NCBI GenBank assembly: GCA_025786725.1
Contig: JAHLTZ010000022.1
Location: forward strand, 310,001 to 374,000
Direction of reading: 5' to 3'
DNA from: Syncephalis fuscata
Lineage: Eukaryota > Zoopagomycota > Zoopagomycetes > Zoopagales > Piptocephalidaceae
DNA: 64,000 nt
Shown: positions 26,279 to 39,405 of the stretch, piece by piece
Numbering within the stretch: position 1 is the first letter of the stretch
How the letters are laid out: each line of letters starts with the position of its first letter
Made by a program: the position numbers and the translations under genes
Notes under the pieces: generated by a model
The model's input: only the letters and a program-made list of their open reading frames with translations
Database searches by the model: none
What the model was told of the DNA's origin: nothing

Positions 26279-28852
26279 TTATACATTGGTCGTGTCGCGA
26301 TAGTATAGTTTATTAACAACACTTACCAATTTACCAGTGGCATCGCCATTGCGAATTAAAATATTAATGACACTAATTCGTTCTGTTTCGAGAAGTGCCG
26401 ACTTGACGGCCGCTGTAATTTCGTCTTTAGTGCGGCAGAGATAGCCACGACCATTAAAAGCGTCGGCCATCAATTCGTAACGTGCATCTGGCAATAGTGT
26501 AAACGACGGAATATACGACGCTTGTTCGATGGTATTCGTGTAGTCCTCTTTGTTGAGGCCATAATAGATGCCGTTATTATTAACTACAACAATAATTAAT
26601 GGTAATCGGTACCGTGCTGCCGTCTCTAATTCCATTGCACTAATGATAGGGCAATGCAATGTAACAATCGTGTATAAGTATAGGTAGAATGAATTGATGG
26701 GTGGGCTGTAGTGCAACTAATTACCTGAAACCAAATGCTGAATCACCGACAATGGCCACGACACGTCGATCAGGATGTAATAGTTGTGCTGTTACGGCGT
26801 GTTAATAGTGTGTATTTGTATTAATGCTGTACTACTTACCAGCAATGGCATAGCCCATAGATGGACCCATAGTGCCCATTGTACCTAATGATATCATTAT
26901 TAGTGTAACAAATTATAATAACTGCATTGTAATGCTTACCAGCATCGAGACGACTACGTGCATGACGAATAGGGAATAGACTACGTGAAATGTCCATAGT
27001 ATTAGCGCCCTCTGATACAATAAAGGCATCATCAGGTAGAAGAGTACGAATTGTATCAAATGTTGGATAATAGTCTAATGGCAAACTATCTTCGGCGATG
27101 CGCTTTTGCATTACTATTTCGTTGGCCTTGATCTTCTGTTGCAAAGCTTCTAAATAGTCTGGTGATGGGATGGGTACTGCACTAGAGGCACGATATGGTT
27201 GTAGTGCACTGATTAACTGGCGTAATACTGGTCGAAGATGACCGACCAGTGGCACGTCAATAGATTGTGCCTGACCTATTAATAAAGATATAAGATGCTG
27301 TATAAAATGTATATCGAATGTGTTAATGCTTACCCATTTCTTCTGGTGAAATGTCAACTTGAATCCATTTAACATCAGTAGAAAAGCGAGGTGCACGACC
27401 ATAGTGGAGAATCCAATTGAGTCTAAGCATTATATTGTTAATAAAGATAAAGCAAAGTATAGATTATCTACCTAGCACCCAATAGTAAAACCACGTCAGC
27501 TTGTTTAAGAGCCAGAGAACGAGCAGCAGAGATACAATTTGGATCATCATCGGAAATAACACCTTTGCCCTTAAGCAGTAGTTAATAAATAGTGTACTCA
27601 TAGCTGACACGTATTACTTACCATTGGTGTGGGCAATACGGGAATACCTGTAAGATCAACCAGTGTTTTGACTTCAGCCTCGACTTGAGCATAATTGGCA
27701 CTAGATAATAAATAATGTCGAAATGTGAATATATAATACTAAATAAATGGTCGTCAATACTTACCCTTTGCCAACAATAATTAGTGGTCGTTTAGCCGAT
27801 AACAACAGTTGGGCTGCATCATTGATCAAATCGGGATTGGCTGCAAATTCATAGCAGCTAGGTGGTCGACAATTGCATAGGAAATGGTTTCAGCTGGTAC
27901 ATGTTCTTGAATAATATCTGCTGGCTATATATATATATAATTACATGGTTAGTATAGATAGAAGTAGACGCTAATGTATTTCACCTACCAAGTCAACATA
28001 GGTAGCACCAGGACGTCCTTGAATTGCCAGATCAAATGCACGGGTAAGTACATTGGGAATGTCGGCATGATTAATTGGTTGCTTGGCATATTTAGTATGA
28101 GGTTCACATAGCGCAACTTGATCCAAATCTTGGAATCCACCTCGGCCCATCTAATACAATAAAGATATTTAGTTAGTAATGTTATCGTTGATGTTATATT
28201 AATAATTACCATGTTTCTTTCGGTTGATCCAGCGATAACTACCAATGGCTGTGGTTGATTTGTTAAATATATTAGATGCTAAATAACTATACACTTAAAT
28301 AAATGGTCTAGTGCTTACCCAGCAGTTTTCCTACAACACTTAAGTATTAGCAATCAACTATAACCATAAAACAGTTACTTACGCGAGCATTAAAGATACC
28401 GGCCAATGCTAAATAAACATTATTAGCTATGACATCAATAATGAGTATTTATATGATTTACCATGAACAGCACCGGGTCCTGAAACAACAAGACAAACCT
28501 ATATCGAATTTTAATGTGTTAGAATAAATATCAACGATGACGTCTATCTTACTATCTATTTACTTACACCAGGCTGGCCCGTCAGATATCCTATATAATA
28601 AAGTTGTAATTTGTAATTTGTTTGTTTTAATTGTTTACATTGGCTAGTTATTGAATGGCATAGTCACTTACCCCAAGCACTGGCCGCGTAACTAGCTGCT
28701 TGTTCGTTACGGAAGCCAATAAAGCGGATACCGTCCTTTTGACAAGCTTCGGCCACTTCGAGAACTGGAATGCCAACGATACCGAAAATCACCGTAACGC
28801 CCAATTGCTTCAAAGAATGCGCGATAATATGAGCTCCGTCGAGTGTAGTCAT
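26279..28852 (-). CDS. 2-hydroxyacyl-CoA lyase / oxalyl-CoA decarboxylase family (ThDP enzyme)
   Basis: Thiamine-diphosphate enzyme of the HACL1/oxalyl-CoA decarboxylase group, which cleaves 2-hydroxyacyl-CoA (phytanate alpha-oxidation) or oxalyl-CoA. The first exon has [20 protein letters not shown] and [15 protein letters not shown] with the catalytic Glu. Then [45 protein letters not shown] and [22 protein letters not shown] follow. The C-terminal domain has [16 protein letters not shown] and NNNGIYYGL, the ThDP/metal-binding part. It contains very small exons, one of only 12 nt (28,330-28,319, encoding ENCW). The C-terminus reads DTTNV, with no obvious type-1 peroxisomal signal, so location is open. 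Convergent with GUT2. Confidence 0.88.
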
Positions 28853-29295
28853 TTTGGCAGGTGTTAGTAAAAATCAACTAGAGTAGAGTAAATAGTCAAC
28901 AGAGAGTAGTAGAGGTGGTGGTAGTGGTAGTAGTGCTAGTAGCAAATAAAGGCAAGTTAATACAATAATGTTCAACTGATGGTCAATTTCTAGTATGTTT
29001 TTATAATGGTTTATTTGAGAGTATCACAGATATACGCACATGTATACCGTTATCATTGCTATAATGATATCGTCTTCCTCATCAGGCAATTGGTATGTTG
29101 ATCAGGTTTGAGCAACTTTACAAGTTTGAAATAGTGATTTATTTTGAGATGTGACAGTATCTATTTGCAGCGTGATAGCAACCCGTAACATGGTCACATC
29201 CCTGAAGCATGCCACTCTCCTTTCCCGTTTTCAACCGATGTTTTATAATGGAATTATTATTAACAACGTCGATAAAATGCCAATTTACTAAATAA
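28853..29295. other. Intergenic region
   Basis: Upstream of the lyase gene and downstream of the thioesterase. Contains a short GGTGGTAGTGGTAGTAGTG simple repeat near 28,913-28,940. No gene seen. Confidence 0.4.
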
Positions 29296-30006
29296 TCAGT
29301 CAAAAATATCTCCCGTTGCGACTCCACCCGGAGGCACACGACCCGACCGTTCCAATTCCTCTTGCATCGCCCGTGCCTTTGCAACAAACTTGGTATGGCG
29401 TCCTTGAGCTAATAGTCGGGTGCCGGATGTAATATCCACCGTGGTAAATGCCAACGATTTACCAATCTTCGTACAACGAGAGTCCTAATCAGCATAATGT
29501 TATATACCGGCCAAACCGATATTTATAACAAATGTATCAGTGCGTTAGATAGTCGTGGCGAGAACAACACCTACAATGGTGATAACCTCGTTGATGGCGG
29601 AACCGTTTAGATAGCTAACGCTAATATCGGTCGATACACCGGTGATGTAGTTGCCCGTGCTAGCGATGGCCAACGAGCCACCAATGTCGACAAGTGCAGC
29701 GATCATCCCACCGTGTAAGCTGTCAACTCGATTCTAAATCATGGTTATTAAAATAAAAATATAATTATAAATGTGTATTACCAAATGTCGTTCTTCAATT
29801 TTCATTGTACAAATAGCGCGTCCTGGCTCGGCCTCGACAACTTGAAGCTATTTAATACGTGAATTAAAGCGCTATCAGTTATTATTGCTATTACATGCTT
29901 GCTTTTAACTTACATTATTGGCAACATGACCCTCAAATCCACTGGGTCGACGTAATAATTGCAATGAACGCTGCACAAAATCAAGAGTGTTTTTGGCGAC
30001 AGACAT
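29296..30006 (-). CDS. Hotdog-fold acyl-CoA thioesterase, ACOT13/THEM2-like (paralogue 2)
   Basis: Second ACOT13/THEM2-type thioesterase in the window. Exons read MSVAKNTLDFVQRSLQLLRRPSGFEGHVANN, LQVVEAEPGRAICTMKIEERHL, then NRVDSLHGGMIAALVDIGGS..ITGVSTDISVSYL and DSRCTKIGKSLAFTTVDI..AQGRHTKFVAKA, with an extra tail of about 20 residues ending TGDIFD. The HGG loop and the Asp on the next helix are intact. All three introns match the positions in the copy at 4,780-5,434, so one gene duplicated after the introns were in place. Confidence 0.9.
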
Positions 30007-30961
30007 TACTGCTAGTGGCCAATTAGCTACGAATTGCTTGCAAATAAGAACAATAAATGACGGGAAGACAAGAAAGTGCGTGCGTGGAAAAGTACGTGTA
30101 TAACTCAGCTTTTAGTCATTTGATTTTATTACTATATCTGTATATTTATTGCCTGTTACCAATTAAATAAAGACAAAATTTCTCACATTTATTAGCTATT
30201 GTTACAACACCAGTAGTGCGATGATGTAACATTGATCAAATAATAATTAAGAAGAGAGTATACAAATAGCTTAACCAGCTGTTTTAATATTATTCAGTAA
30301 ATAATTGCTATCAATATCAAATGACTTTAACATACAAATATAGCTTAAATTAGCAGGTTTATAACAGAAGCTGCATTTAAATTTAAGGTTTGTTGCATTT
30401 ATTGTACCTAACGTTTTCTCACCCTACCCATTTTATGCCATGTAGCTCCTATTAGAGTTCCAATAGTATTGTAAATACGTTATAATGGCATTTCAATAAC
30501 AATAAATTCCATTTATTGCTTCAATTTTATTTAGTTTACTGTCAGGATTTATACAATTGCAATTTCTGTTATAAACCTGCTAATTTAAGCTATATTTGTA
30601 TGTTAAAGTCATTTGATATTGATAGCAATTATTTACTGAATAATATTAAAACAGTTGGTTAAGCTATTTGTATACTCTCTTCTTAATTAGTTATTAGCAG
30701 CTCTATTTAATTATTGCACTGTCAATGTAATATTTTGAGCACACGTGTTGAATATCCTGTTTGATGATCTAAAATAGTATCTAGTGCATGCTAACATTCT
30801 TTTATGGTATTCTATCATATAAACTTAGGAGCACATGCTAAGTATTTATTCAAAGTATTTGCATTTTATATACAGCGTTTTAGTTTTATTTGTTTTTTGT
30901 CAACGTTTTTGCATCTAATTAAATTATCCAATTATTTTCATTACGACAGCTATTTATAACA
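30007..30961. other. Intergenic region holding a fold-back element
   Basis: Promoter side of the thioesterase and of the subtilase. Mostly taken up by the long inverted repeat annotated separately. No coding frame. Confidence 0.5.
30244..30689. mobile_element. Fold-back element with 126-bp inverted repeats
   Basis: Left arm 30,244-30,369 and right arm 30,564-30,689 are reverse complements with one difference seen (CCAGCTG versus CCAACTG), separated by a 194-bp spacer that has no open frame. Arms start TAATTAAGAAG. The near identity implies a young element or conversion between arms. A miniature inverted-repeat (fold-back) transposon without its own transposase is the likely reading; no target-site duplication was established. 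The spacer shares GTTGCATTTATTGTA with DNA near 57,424. Confidence 0.75.
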
Positions 30962-32791
30962 ATGATAGTAAAACAGACACAACAATTGGCAATTTCTGTA
31001 CTGCTGCTATTTTGCTCAACACAGCATCTTGCCGTGGACAGTGCCAAAACATATAAAAACGATTTTTATTTAAACCCTCATAGCTTACATCCTATATTGG
31101 TTCTAAAATCACTGGCAAACCAATGTATGTAACACCCTATTATGAACCCACTGGTGTTAAAGCATTTCACAACATGAATATCAAAGGAAAAGGCGTGAAG
31201 CTTGGAATTATCGACAGTGGGATAAACTATAATAATCCTGCGTTCAAGAAAAATCGTTACTATTTTAAAAAATTTGTGGAAATTAAAGGTGAAGATTTAT
31301 CTAAATGCAATAGTCATGGCATAAATCTGGCCGGAATTGCCGCTGGGGAAACTGATTATTTTACTGGAGTTGCTCCTGAGGCAACACTTGGCTCTTATCG
31401 CGTATTTGGTTGCAAAGGTCCAACTTCAACTTCGTTGGTGTTGCAAGCCTTAACAACTGCAGTACAATATGATAAAATGGAAATTATTGTATTACCGGAA
31501 ATTGCCATCGTAGATAAATACAGCATTGAACTGAGAGAAACAATAGAAGTTGCTGCGAGACAGGGTGTAATTATGATTGTTGCAGCAACAACTAATAATT
31601 TCATGAATCAGCAATATTTTTCATACCAAGGTCTTTCTGTATTAAGCGTTGGTGGCGCCAGACAAGATTATCGTCCAATGCATTGGTTTGAAGAAAAACA
31701 ACCCGACGTCGTATTGAGTTTATGTCTTCATGTTCAGGCATGAGCTACAACTTTGGTAAGAAATGGACATTATTCCTAGTAGTCATAAAGACACTTTGAA
31801 TGAACGTTTTAACGGATTTAAAAAAGGAAGCATTGCACTTGTTTGGTATGATAGATCAAAAATGCCTGATTTGTTCGAGCGCGCTAAAGCAATAGGAATG
31901 ACTGCGCTTATCATTGTAAACGATGCTACTAGAATGAGACAAAAATGTGATATACCTCTATTCGGTATCAGTGAAAGAGATGCTTTATTTATAATAGAAG
32001 GCTACAAGAATAAGCTTAAATACAAGTATATTTTTGCAGAAAAATATGGCTACATCGAGAATGGCAATGTTACTGTCGATACGGCTGGACCGCAAAACAA
32101 ACCATTCATACCACCTTTCTATCCTGACATATTGGCACCAAGCCATGAAATCTATACAGCTACTATTACGCAAAAACAAAACAAGCCTCATTTCAGCGAT
32201 ATATCTGCCGCTGTTGCCTATGTTGCCGGTGCAGCTGCACTGATGCCGAAGCCAATCAATATAGTCCATTGATATTGAATATATCAAGACTGCATTGCAA
32301 AACAACGCAGTTCCACTCAAAGACACCAGTACAGATTATTATGCTTCCGCCTTATATCAAGGTGCCGGCATGCTTAATCTTAACAAACTAATAGACACTG
32401 AAGCCATCTACGTTTCTCCATCTTCGATTGATGTGGGAGTTACACATGCCAGTGTAGTGAATGTCCCAATCCAGATTTCACCTTTATCTGCTACATTGTT
32501 ATGTATAAACTTTCACATATTCCAACTGCTGCAGTTTTAATGTCGAAACCTATTGGTAATATGTTCTCAAGGCCACCTGTAGCTGCAGTTGTTTCTTATC
32601 CACAATATATTAATTTACAACCAAATCAGATAGATGAGTTCACTATAACAATCAGTATGCCGATGAATATATTAAAGGATGAAATATGGTTATATTCCGG
32701 ATATATTGTCATCGATCCCAATCCAAGAATTAATGGATTACCATCGAACCGTGCTGTTTTTGTTCCGTATTATGGAACAGTCTATGGCTAA
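30962..32791 (+). pseudogene. Secreted subtilisin-like serine protease (S8), frame-broken
   Basis: Signal peptide from the ATG at 30,962 (QLAISVLLLFCSTQHLA), then a subtilase: GKGVKLGIIDSGINYNNPAF (catalytic Asp), CNSHGINLAGIAAGETDYFTGVAPEA (catalytic His), a PA-type insert (GFKKGSIALVWYDRSKMPDLFERAKAIGMTALIIVNDA), a Ser region SDISAAVAYVAGAAAL, and an Fn3-like tail with YKLSHIPTAAVLM and SYPQYINL. The usual GTSMATP around the Ser is altered (DISAAVA). The frame breaks near 31,118, 31,740-31,763, 32,270-32,295 and 32,500, with no good introns to bridge them. The unusual Ser motif plus four breaks favour a pseudogene. Consensus errors could add to it. Confidence 0.75.
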
Positions 32792-33917
32792 ACAACTTAG
32801 ATACAGATCATGTTCAATGTTATTTTATTATTCTATTGGCAGTATTTTTTATAATAAACTAACTAGCAGATCATATTAAAGTTGTCCATGGTTCTAGTTA
32901 GCTATAATATTTAACATAGTGTATTTTCTGTCTAATAGATCCAATTTTAAATCGAAGAATCTTGAACCTCTGTTAGAAGCTAAATAAATGTAACAATCGC
33001 ATAAAATGTTGTGCTATTTAACATTATTATACATCTTGTTTTTATTAGCAAATTTATTAACCATTCAATATGATTTGGAAGAAAATAATTACATTCAATA
33101 ATATCCAATCTATTGAACATGATGATGGATAGTGAATGACATCAATCATCAAAATACTCATTATCGTAGATTTATTATCCAATATGCATATATTCATATA
33201 CATATATGTCATTTACGTAGCCTATTCATACCACTATATATTATTCTATTACACATTAAGCATATTTATTTGTTATAAATTTCAACACATTTCACCTAGA
33301 TACATATAAAATATGCATATTATATCTTTATCTTCCTTGATGACAAACTTGTACTTTACAAGTATTTGAATTAGCATTGCTTAAAAACAATAAAGCGCAG
33401 TAGTCGAATGCATCATTGATACATTCGGGCCATCTTAAATAATGTAATTTGTTATCGCCCCTTTTATTAAATTTTTGGAAGATTAAAGATTAAACGACCA
33501 TAGAATAATGTAGCGTTAATTAAACATAATGTACTATAATCGATTTTAAAAGTATATTGTTTTATTTATGTTTGGGTTCGTATAACTAGGCTGCAGCCAT
33601 TGGCAATTGGTGAATATGTAAACAATTGTTTCTTGGATGCCATCTCCATCCACATTCCATTTAAAATAAAACATTTTTATTATATAGTTACATAGATAAC
33701 AAGAACGCATTTTATACTGTTTTACCAATATTAGAAGCTGTGAGCAAGCTAGCAGTATCTAACAACTGATTGCCCCCTTCTATAAAGCATTTACACTCGT
33801 CAGTGGAGCCTTGCACGTTCATCGTAATAAAAAACGTAACAATCTCCTTATAGCTTGTCGAACTATCCGACTATTTCCTTTATTTTCTGCACTTTTGTTA
33901 TCTGCCAGTCTACTAGC
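32792..33917. other. Intergenic, AT-rich, with inverted R1 fragment
   Basis: About 1.1 kb. Positions 33,095-33,200 match, on the opposite strand, the R1 segment at about 51,430-51,530 (GATTGATGTCA, CATCATGTTCAA, GCATATTGGATAATAAATCTAC in reverse). The rest is AT-rich with no gene. Confidence 0.5.
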
Positions 33918-33950
33918 ATGTATTTGTATTATTCGTCGTTCAATCTATCA

Positions 33951-34691
33951 ATGGCTTCATTGATAATCGGCCTACTTTATTTAATGTCAACGGTTTTGGC
34001 AATACCAATCAATACATCTACATCCATCAAACCACTGGCTGACGCCATACCAACAAAAAACAGTAACACTAACAGCAATAGTCGATTATTTGAATTGAAC
34101 ACTGTATCGACAACAAACAAAAATATCGATCTTCAGTTTATGCATAATCCAGGCGCTCGACCTCCATGGCAATGGAATTTCAATCACTTTGCGGATATCC
34201 TAAATGACAGTGATGTGGACGACGAGGTCAGCTACGATGACGATGACAACGACGAGCTATCATGGCCATCATCACCGCTGTTGCGTCGTCAGGACGAAGA
34301 AGAAAAGCATCTCGAAAACTTTCCTATGCTTACCGCTGACTCAGACGATAGCGAGATAGATCTGCGCCACTATCCACTACAGCGACGTGCCCTGTTCCGC
34401 TGGTATCCAATGACCAACCGAAATCTTTTTATTCACCATCACTCTCAGCAGTCCGACAAGGATAGTCAAGCATCGAACCAAATAAAACGCTTATCGCATG
34501 CTAACCAATATTATCGCAATATCAGCCCATACCGTAGAAATACAGATCCACACGATGAAGAAGATATTGTCGAAATGGTAGATGCATCGCCTGTGCCAAC
34601 TACGGCCGAGGTTCATTTAACTCGACGATCAGGTGGTACACAAAGATTTCTTCTTGGTAATACTCCAAGTCAGTCTTTGGCATTATCATAA
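33951..34691 (+). CDS. Secreted precursor with repeated dibasic sites, unknown function
   Basis: Single-exon gene. I choose the ATG at 33,951 because it begins a good signal peptide (MASLIIGLLYLMSTVLAIP); an in-frame ATG at 33,918 would add 11 residues. The rest is Asn/Ser/Asp-rich and looks disordered, with an acidic block (DSDVDDEVSYDDDDNDE). At least five dibasic sites, LLRRQD, LQRRAL, IKRLSH, YRRNTD and LTRRSG, divide the protein into segments, as in Kex2-processed precursors. No cysteine-rich or known domain. No family recognised. Confidence 0.7.
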   Translation: MASLIIGLLYLMSTVLAIPINTSTSIKPLADAIPTKNSNTNSNSRLFELNTVSTTNKNIDLQFMHNPGARPPWQWNFNHFADILNDSDVDDEVSYDDDDNDELSWPSSPLLRRQDEEEKHLENFPMLTADSDDSEIDLRHYPLQRRALFRWYPMTNRNLFIHHHSQQSDKDSQASNQIKRLSHANQYYRNISPYRRNTDPHDEEDIVEMVDASPVPTTAEVHLTRRSGGTQRFLLGNTPSQSLALS

Positions 34692-34823
34692 ACAAAGTTA
34701 CATTTTTTTATAATAATAAAAATAAAAAATAACAAAATAACAAAAGCTTTAATATAAATAATGTACTAATTTAAATGAGTCTAGAATTCTCAATGACTCA
34801 TACAATGTTTAGTGTTATACTAT

Positions 34824-37800
34824 TTAGACAGTAGGCGTTGCGGGCTGTTTTGGTTCTTGCTTACTAGATACTGAACGTTTGGCCAAAACATCTTTCAAAA
34901 AGTGGCGGACTTCCTTGTGAGCTGATGCACGTAAACGAAGCACGCGAAGAATGCAGTCTTGTTGATCGGCACCACCTTCAACCTTCTTTTTAGCCAGCTG
35001 TTTAATCGTGCCTAGATTGCGTCGAGCAATAAGACTTTTGTTACGACGGGTATTGGAGCTATTGGTTTCTGCATGGGCTGCCACTGCTTGCTCATAGCGC
35101 TCAATTAGCGTCTCATTAGGAAGTGTATAGACTTCTCGAATGAACATAAAGGTGTGATACTTGGGGATCTCCCGTGTAGGCAATCCCACTCCATTATTAT
35201 TGTTATCGTCGCCGCGGAAACAAGCTTTAAGCGACTAAAATACAATTAAATAAGTATAAAATAATGTTAAAAAATGCCACCTACATCAAAGCACGTGTAG
35301 ATCATATCTAGCTCAATGGCGCCTAGTGATTTCATATTGGTGGGCAGATCGGAAAGTGGAGGTATCATAAGATTTTCCAAGCTTTGTAATATTTCTTTCC
35401 AGATTTTAACAAATACAACCGAGGATACTTCAGGTCGCAAATAGTTGGACATTGCAAATAAATTTCTTTCCAAATAGCTTATTAAAGATGACAATGTGGC
35501 ATCATTGTCGCTTTCACCGATAGCTGAATTGCGTCGATTAGTAGCTCCATTTTTGAAGATCGACGTCACTTGTTGAAGTGTACCACTGTTACGCATTGAT
35601 CGGAAAAAAACTTTTTTGACAAGCAGTAGCGCACATAGCCGGATATCTACTCGTTTGTTAGTAATTACTAATACTATCTTACTGTTTTTCGTAATACTTA
35701 CTTCATCAACAATCATACGCGACATATCAGCTTGAGTGCGCTTTAGTGTTCGAAAGGCTTTGCCGAAATGGAAGCGAATATCATCCTTTTCTCCTTCCAT
35801 GCTTACTCGTAATAATAACCGACCTTGTGGTTTCAAGTTTAGCCAGATATCATGCGCAAAGTAGTCGTGGAATAGTGAAGGCTGCAATCGGAAAATGGCC
35901 TCACCACATACTTTGTTGCGATGCATTAGTATAGCGTTTACTTCTACCGCAACTGAAAGTGAAAATGTAAATGAAGCATCCCAGCTAGGATCCAATGTAT
36001 GAAATATTGTTCGTGTACGTGCCATCTGGACTGTACCCGATTGTAGAATGGCATAAATTCCCTGTTGCGAGGCTAGATCACCGCCGGCCAAATCTTCTGC
36101 CAAAACTATCTTTACATTATAAATATAATTCTGAGTAGTTGTTGGCGAGTCGGCGGATGGTGGTTTGGAGCGTAAACTTTGTTCCATAATACAGCTAACT
36201 TCATCTACATCCAAATCGTAATAAAGATCATTTAATTTTTGTCGAACCGCTTCGATATTGCTCAAACAAATGCACGACTAGTGTTGAAAATAAGCATAAA
36301 TAATAATTGAATTTGTTACATACCTCAACAGCTACATCCATAGGTTGCGGTACAGACAAAGAATTTCGTTGACGAGTACCAGTTCCAAACCATCCTTGTT
36401 TAGGAGATACTGCTACGGCTGTTTCATCAATTTGATCGCCATTCATATATTTCTCTAATTCAATACAGTAAAGCTCGACAGCATTACCAAGTATCTAATT
36501 AATGCAATACTTTGTAAGTAAGCAACATTAATCATTCATTACAGCTAACTTGCCTTGGATAGCCGAGTGGCATATATAGCATGCTCTTCTTCTTTTGGCC
36601 ATTGCATAGATAGTATAAACTGTGTTGCGTTTTTTAATACGTCAAATAGCTCTAGAACCGAAGAAGAATGTCTAATTTCAGAAGATAAAGGCTGAAACTG
36701 AAATGAAATTAGTAAATATTAATTACAAATTAATACAATTCTACTAACAGTATCTTTAGCCACGGCTTTCGTTACAATGTTCGGTATTGAATCAGCCAGT
36801 TGATTTAGCCATTTTTCGACAAATCCACCAAACCATCGACTTGATTCAAATTCTGATAGGCTAATTTTACATTAGCAAGTTTGTCTAATTATTAACACTT
36901 ACATTGTATATTTCTTTAATACAATATCCTTTAGTGCTTTCAATGAAAAGTAAAGTGGATATACAGAATCCAACGTACAAATAGCATTATTCAACATTTC
37001 CATGACCCATTGATCCATTTTAGCTGTTAAATGAGATATATAAACCATTAAGAATGTTGCAACTACATCAATACTAGTTGGATATATTAGCTATTATGTT
37101 GCTTTTTTACAATAGCTTACTCAAATAAAAATATAGGAAACCGAGTCTGTAAATCTAACCAATCTTGTTGTATAACAGTTACTAAACGCATTAATTGCTC
37201 AATATCCAATTGATCATCAGTAATTTGCAACTGTAAATTAGTAATGCGATTCCATCGAGCTTCTGCTGCACTCTATCAATTATTTTATGATTAGATATGC
37301 ATTTTCAGCAAACCATTACCTACCTTAACTAAAGGAAGAATACGCAGATGCTCTATTCTAAATGATTCATCCAAATGAATTTGCTCTAAAAGTGTAATAA
37401 CCTCTTGTTCCGCCTTCTTTTGAACAACCATATCTTGTAGTCGATCTTCCAATCGATGGTGTAGCAATTGATTTAAGCGCACAAGTGCTTTGTAAAAATA
37501 TCGTTTCTGGCACTATGTTTAATAGGTTATTATTATGTAATAATCCACTTACATCGCTCAACAGTGGTCCAGCCGCCATTGTAGATTTGAAACCTTTGTT
37601 AATTGCTTCTAGTGTGGTTTGCACATGTTGCAAATCCACCAATCCTTTCGACAAATAATCACACAAGCAATCCAATAGTCTAATAAAGGCATTAATATTA
37701 CAGCTTAATACAAACAATACTCTTACATAATATCTCGTGTTAATGCGCCAATACGCCAGCGAATAGCAATTTCTCTTAATAATTTCATTGATATTGGTGC

Positions 37801-39405
37801 CAATAAAGAATTATTGTCTTTTAAGCGCTTGTATTCCCGAATCTCATGGCTTAGACACGCTTGCAATACCGTTTTAAAACATTCGCGCGGGTGTTCTGGA
37901 ATACATACGTAATGGGGATGACGTGGGTCCTAATTACAATTTATACATAAATAAATATATGTATAGGTATGCAATTACTAATTTGTAACTATATGTTTAC
38001 CTCATTTTTGCCATAATATACTGAACCATATTGGCATCTTACTTGATTGCCATTTGAGTTGGATGGTGTTGTTTCTGATAATAGTCCAGGATTAGCTGTA
38101 AGCGTATAAGCAATAAGTTGATTCAACTGTTGTTCCTCGCCCTGTTGCCACACTGAATAGGCCTCAGAGTCAGCAAAATCGTCCTGCTGCACAGTTGGAT
38201 GCACGTTAAACGCCAAAGCTGCTAGACATCGCTGGTAATCTTCTACACCACTCTGAATTCATAATTTAATAAGATAATTGCTATCATTTCGTATAAGTTA
38301 CCTTAGGTGTACAGGTAAGCTGCAGCTCCCTTACAGATAAATCATTCTCTAGTGAATCGACTTGAAAAACTCGATGCGTCCATTCAACTAGGCCATCAGT
38401 ATCACACAGTGTTTGTCTATAGTTGCCATAAGGCGAAGGAGGAAGAATTTCTACTTTTCCAAATGATTCGGAATACGGCCTAACGATTCGACTTGGCTTA
38501 CGGCGTGCAGTCTGCGCTTTATTGGCCGTTACCTGAGCAGTACGTTGTACATAATCTGTATATGCATTAAACTGGTCGATGGCAATAAGAATTTCTGGCG
38601 ATGATACACACTGATAGCGCAAGCAATCGACCGCTTCATCGCGTAAAACGCGAATAAACTTATATGGATTTTCAATGGCTGGTTGACCGCAATAGATCAA
38701 GAATTCTGTGCCAAGAAATGCCACTGTGCTGCATTGCTGCATGCGATCCTTGAATGCACGCTGTTTCATCACATTGACCACGAATTTTGCAAGCTGTTCT
38801 ATAATAACCGGTTCGGATGTACTTAGTGGTGCGGCTTTTTTATCGGCTACTTTGGCCAAACGGGCCCGAAATCTTCGCAAAAATGCTTTGATAAGCGGTT
38901 TGGTGGGATCTCCACCAGGAATATCGACCCGTTGTGCAGGTTGCTGTGCCTGATCATGAGAATCGGCTTCACCGGAAGCAGTGGCCGGTAATGGTAATAC
39001 TGGAGAAGTATACGAGCCGTCGTAAGATGCTCGTTTTTCATCAAGTACAGGCGATGATTTTGAAATTGGCGGCTGTTGTGAATTACGCAGTGATGAAAAA
39101 GGCAGCGCAACCAACGATTTGGAAAGCGAACTTGGCCGCACTTCACTACTTATAGACAGGCCAAGTCGCTTCGAAAAATGTCTTAACTTCAGTTTGGATT
39201 GTATTGATGTACTATGGGTTCCACGAGACGCGGCGGGTGTTTGTGCGGGTGCTGCTGCTAATAATGCACAGCGTAAAGCTGCCCGGTAGGCTACCTCCGT
39301 TGTTACTCGTACTGGAGGTTCAGGTAAGGCACGATAGCCAGTCGGCACCTGATACGAATCCACTCTAGAGTGGCTGGATAGCGTTGAAACGCCAGGTTGC
39401 TGCAT
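34824..39405 (-). CDS. Ync13/Munc13-like MUN-domain protein with C2 domain
   Basis: Large multi-exon gene for a fungal UNC13-family protein, which in fission yeast (Ync13) links exocytosis and endocytosis with septum wall integrity. Disordered Ser-rich N-terminus (MQQPGVSTLSSHS...), then conserved segments including FLGTEFLIYCGQPAIENPYKFIRVLRDE and a MUN/MHD1 region (about 38.2-36.5 kb). A C2 domain follows (NYIYNVKIVLAEDLAGGDLASQQGIYAIL..TRTIFHTLDPSWDASFTFSL, about 36.15-35.8 kb), then an MHD2-type region (LRPEVSSVVFVKIWKEILQSLENLMIPPLSDLP). The tail is basic, ending PATPTV. The start at 39,405 is preferred over an in-frame ATG at 39,573 because the extra part looks like leader DNA. Confidence 0.85.
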
